Shown: piece after piece, positions 32,210-32,541 of the stretch
Position numbering within the stretch: the stretch's first letter is position 1
Layout: the number at the start of each line of letters is the position of its first letter
DNA from: Planctomycetota bacterium
GTDB taxonomy: Bacteria; Planctomycetota; Planctomycetia; Isosphaerales; Isosphaeraceae
Direction: 5' to 3'
DNA: 32,541 nucleotides
Assembly (NCBI GenBank): GCA_021791715.1
Contig: JAJYWB010000078.1
Span: 1 to 32,541, forward strand
Notes under the pieces: generated by a model
What the model was told of the DNA's origin: nothing
What the model saw: only the letters and a program-made list of their open reading frames with translations
Databases searched by the model: none
Translations under genes and position numbers: made by a program

Positions 32210-32541
32210 TTTCTGTTTGGGATGGCGAACCTCCCGGTGAGCCTCTTTTCGTAACCGCCGTGACGAGGGCGTTTTTTCGGTCAATAATCGCAAATATCAT
32301 AATTCGGCTCACCAGGAGGTTCGTCCTCCCACAAGAGATTGTCCTCCCGATTTTGGGTTCGCCCTCAAATCCGCCGATTTTTTCTGTTTGGGATGGCGAA
32401 CCTTCCGGTGAGCCTCGTTTCGTAACCGCCGTGACGAGGGCGTTTTTTCGGTCAATAATCGCAAATATCATAATTCGGCTCACCAGGAGGTTCGCCCTCC
32501 CACAAGAGATTGTCCTCCCGATTTTGGGTTCGCCCTCAAAT
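32210..32541. repeat. Two tandem copies of a 171-base repeat with internal inverted arms (second copy cut by window edge)
   Basis: Copy 1 is 32210-32380; copy 2 starts at 32381 and is seen for 161 bases. I find three differences over the shared 161 bases (near 32233, 32245 and 32322 in copy 1). Each copy contains 20-base arms that can pair: 32224-32243 with 32306-32325, and 171 bases later 32395-32414 with 32477-32496, with one or two mismatches or G-U pairs. The 62-base middle has a small CGCC/GGCG hairpin followed by TTTTTT. A minus-strand frame of 98 codons stays open across both copies because 171 is divisible by three. The layout suggests a MITE- or BIME-like element, or a repeat array continuing past the edge. 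Confidence 0.85.

Noticed and set aside
32187..32483. 98-codon minus-strand frame across the 171-base repeats
   Set aside because: The frame is open because the unit length is a multiple of three; the repeat has hairpin arms and an internal terminator-like element, so non-coding is more likely. Kept as a repeat.
32210..32541. CRISPR array
   Set aside because: The repeated unit is 171 bases and nearly identical throughout, with no short repeat/variable spacer alternation and no cas gene.

Overview
The window looks like a chromosomal segment of a planctomycete, most like the Isosphaeraceae/Gemmataceae type. This is inferred from gene content, not from a marker gene. The strongest pointer is the pair at 13343-16677: a secreted cytochrome-like PSCyt/PSD (DUF1592-type) protein followed, with an ATGA overlap, by a Tat-exported DUF1552 protein. 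Supporting pointers are a CRTAC1 (FG-GAP + ASPIC/UnbV) lipoprotein, a BlaI-type repressor beside a zinc peptidase, an Rpn-family nuclease and a CPBP protease. Base composition is moderately GC-rich by eye, with very frequent CGATCG.

Layout, left to right. 1-382 is an Rpn-type nuclease fragment cut by the window edge. 709-3069 (minus) holds tyrS followed by a Gfo/Idh/MocA oxidoreductase. 3326-4363 is a CPBP protease with an unusual acidic insert. 4364-5325 has no convincing gene but ends in a clear intrinsic terminator. 5326-6657 is a degenerate glycosyltransferase-2-like gene whose frame runs on, antisense, into an ABC-2 permease (6079-7170, minus) that pairs with an ABC ATPase (7191-8240, minus). 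8573-9925 is a lone ExeA-like ATPase. 9926-10558 is mostly non-coding with one candidate small ORF. 10559-13096 holds an intact dolichol-phosphate-mannose-synthase-like glycosyltransferase, an FkbM methyltransferase and a two-helix membrane protein.

13343-22244 is a housekeeping and metabolic stretch on the plus strand: the DUF1592/DUF1552 pair, an M20 dipeptidase, serS, mgtE and a creatininase-family hydrolase. Twin palindromes at 16673-16729 lie between the DUF1552 and M20 genes. 22559-24735 is a divergent regulatory module: a BlaI/MecI-type repressor facing a membrane M48-like zinc peptidase with a zinc ribbon. Two overlapping back-to-back promoters share one palindrome. 24983-27004 is a secreted esterase/prolyl-oligopeptidase-like protein.

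27094-29159 (minus) is the most accessory-looking part. It is AT-richer and encodes an HNH endonuclease overlapping a protein that joins the C-terminal half of a papain-like peptidase (no catalytic Cys) to a GNAT acetyltransferase. 29562-31484 is the CRTAC1 lipoprotein, preceded by three consecutive stem-loops. 31583-32008 (minus) is an XRE-type regulator that appears to be transcribed without a leader and ends at a strong terminator. The right edge (32210-32541) holds two tandem copies of a 171-base repeat with internal inverted arms.

The best candidates for something undescribed are the HNH/half-papain-GNAT cassette, the BlaI-M48 module with its shared operator, the triple-hairpin leader, the 171-base repeat, and recurrent AT-rich islands inside genes where codon use and strand skew appear to switch. 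All calls are from reading the sequence; no database search was run.
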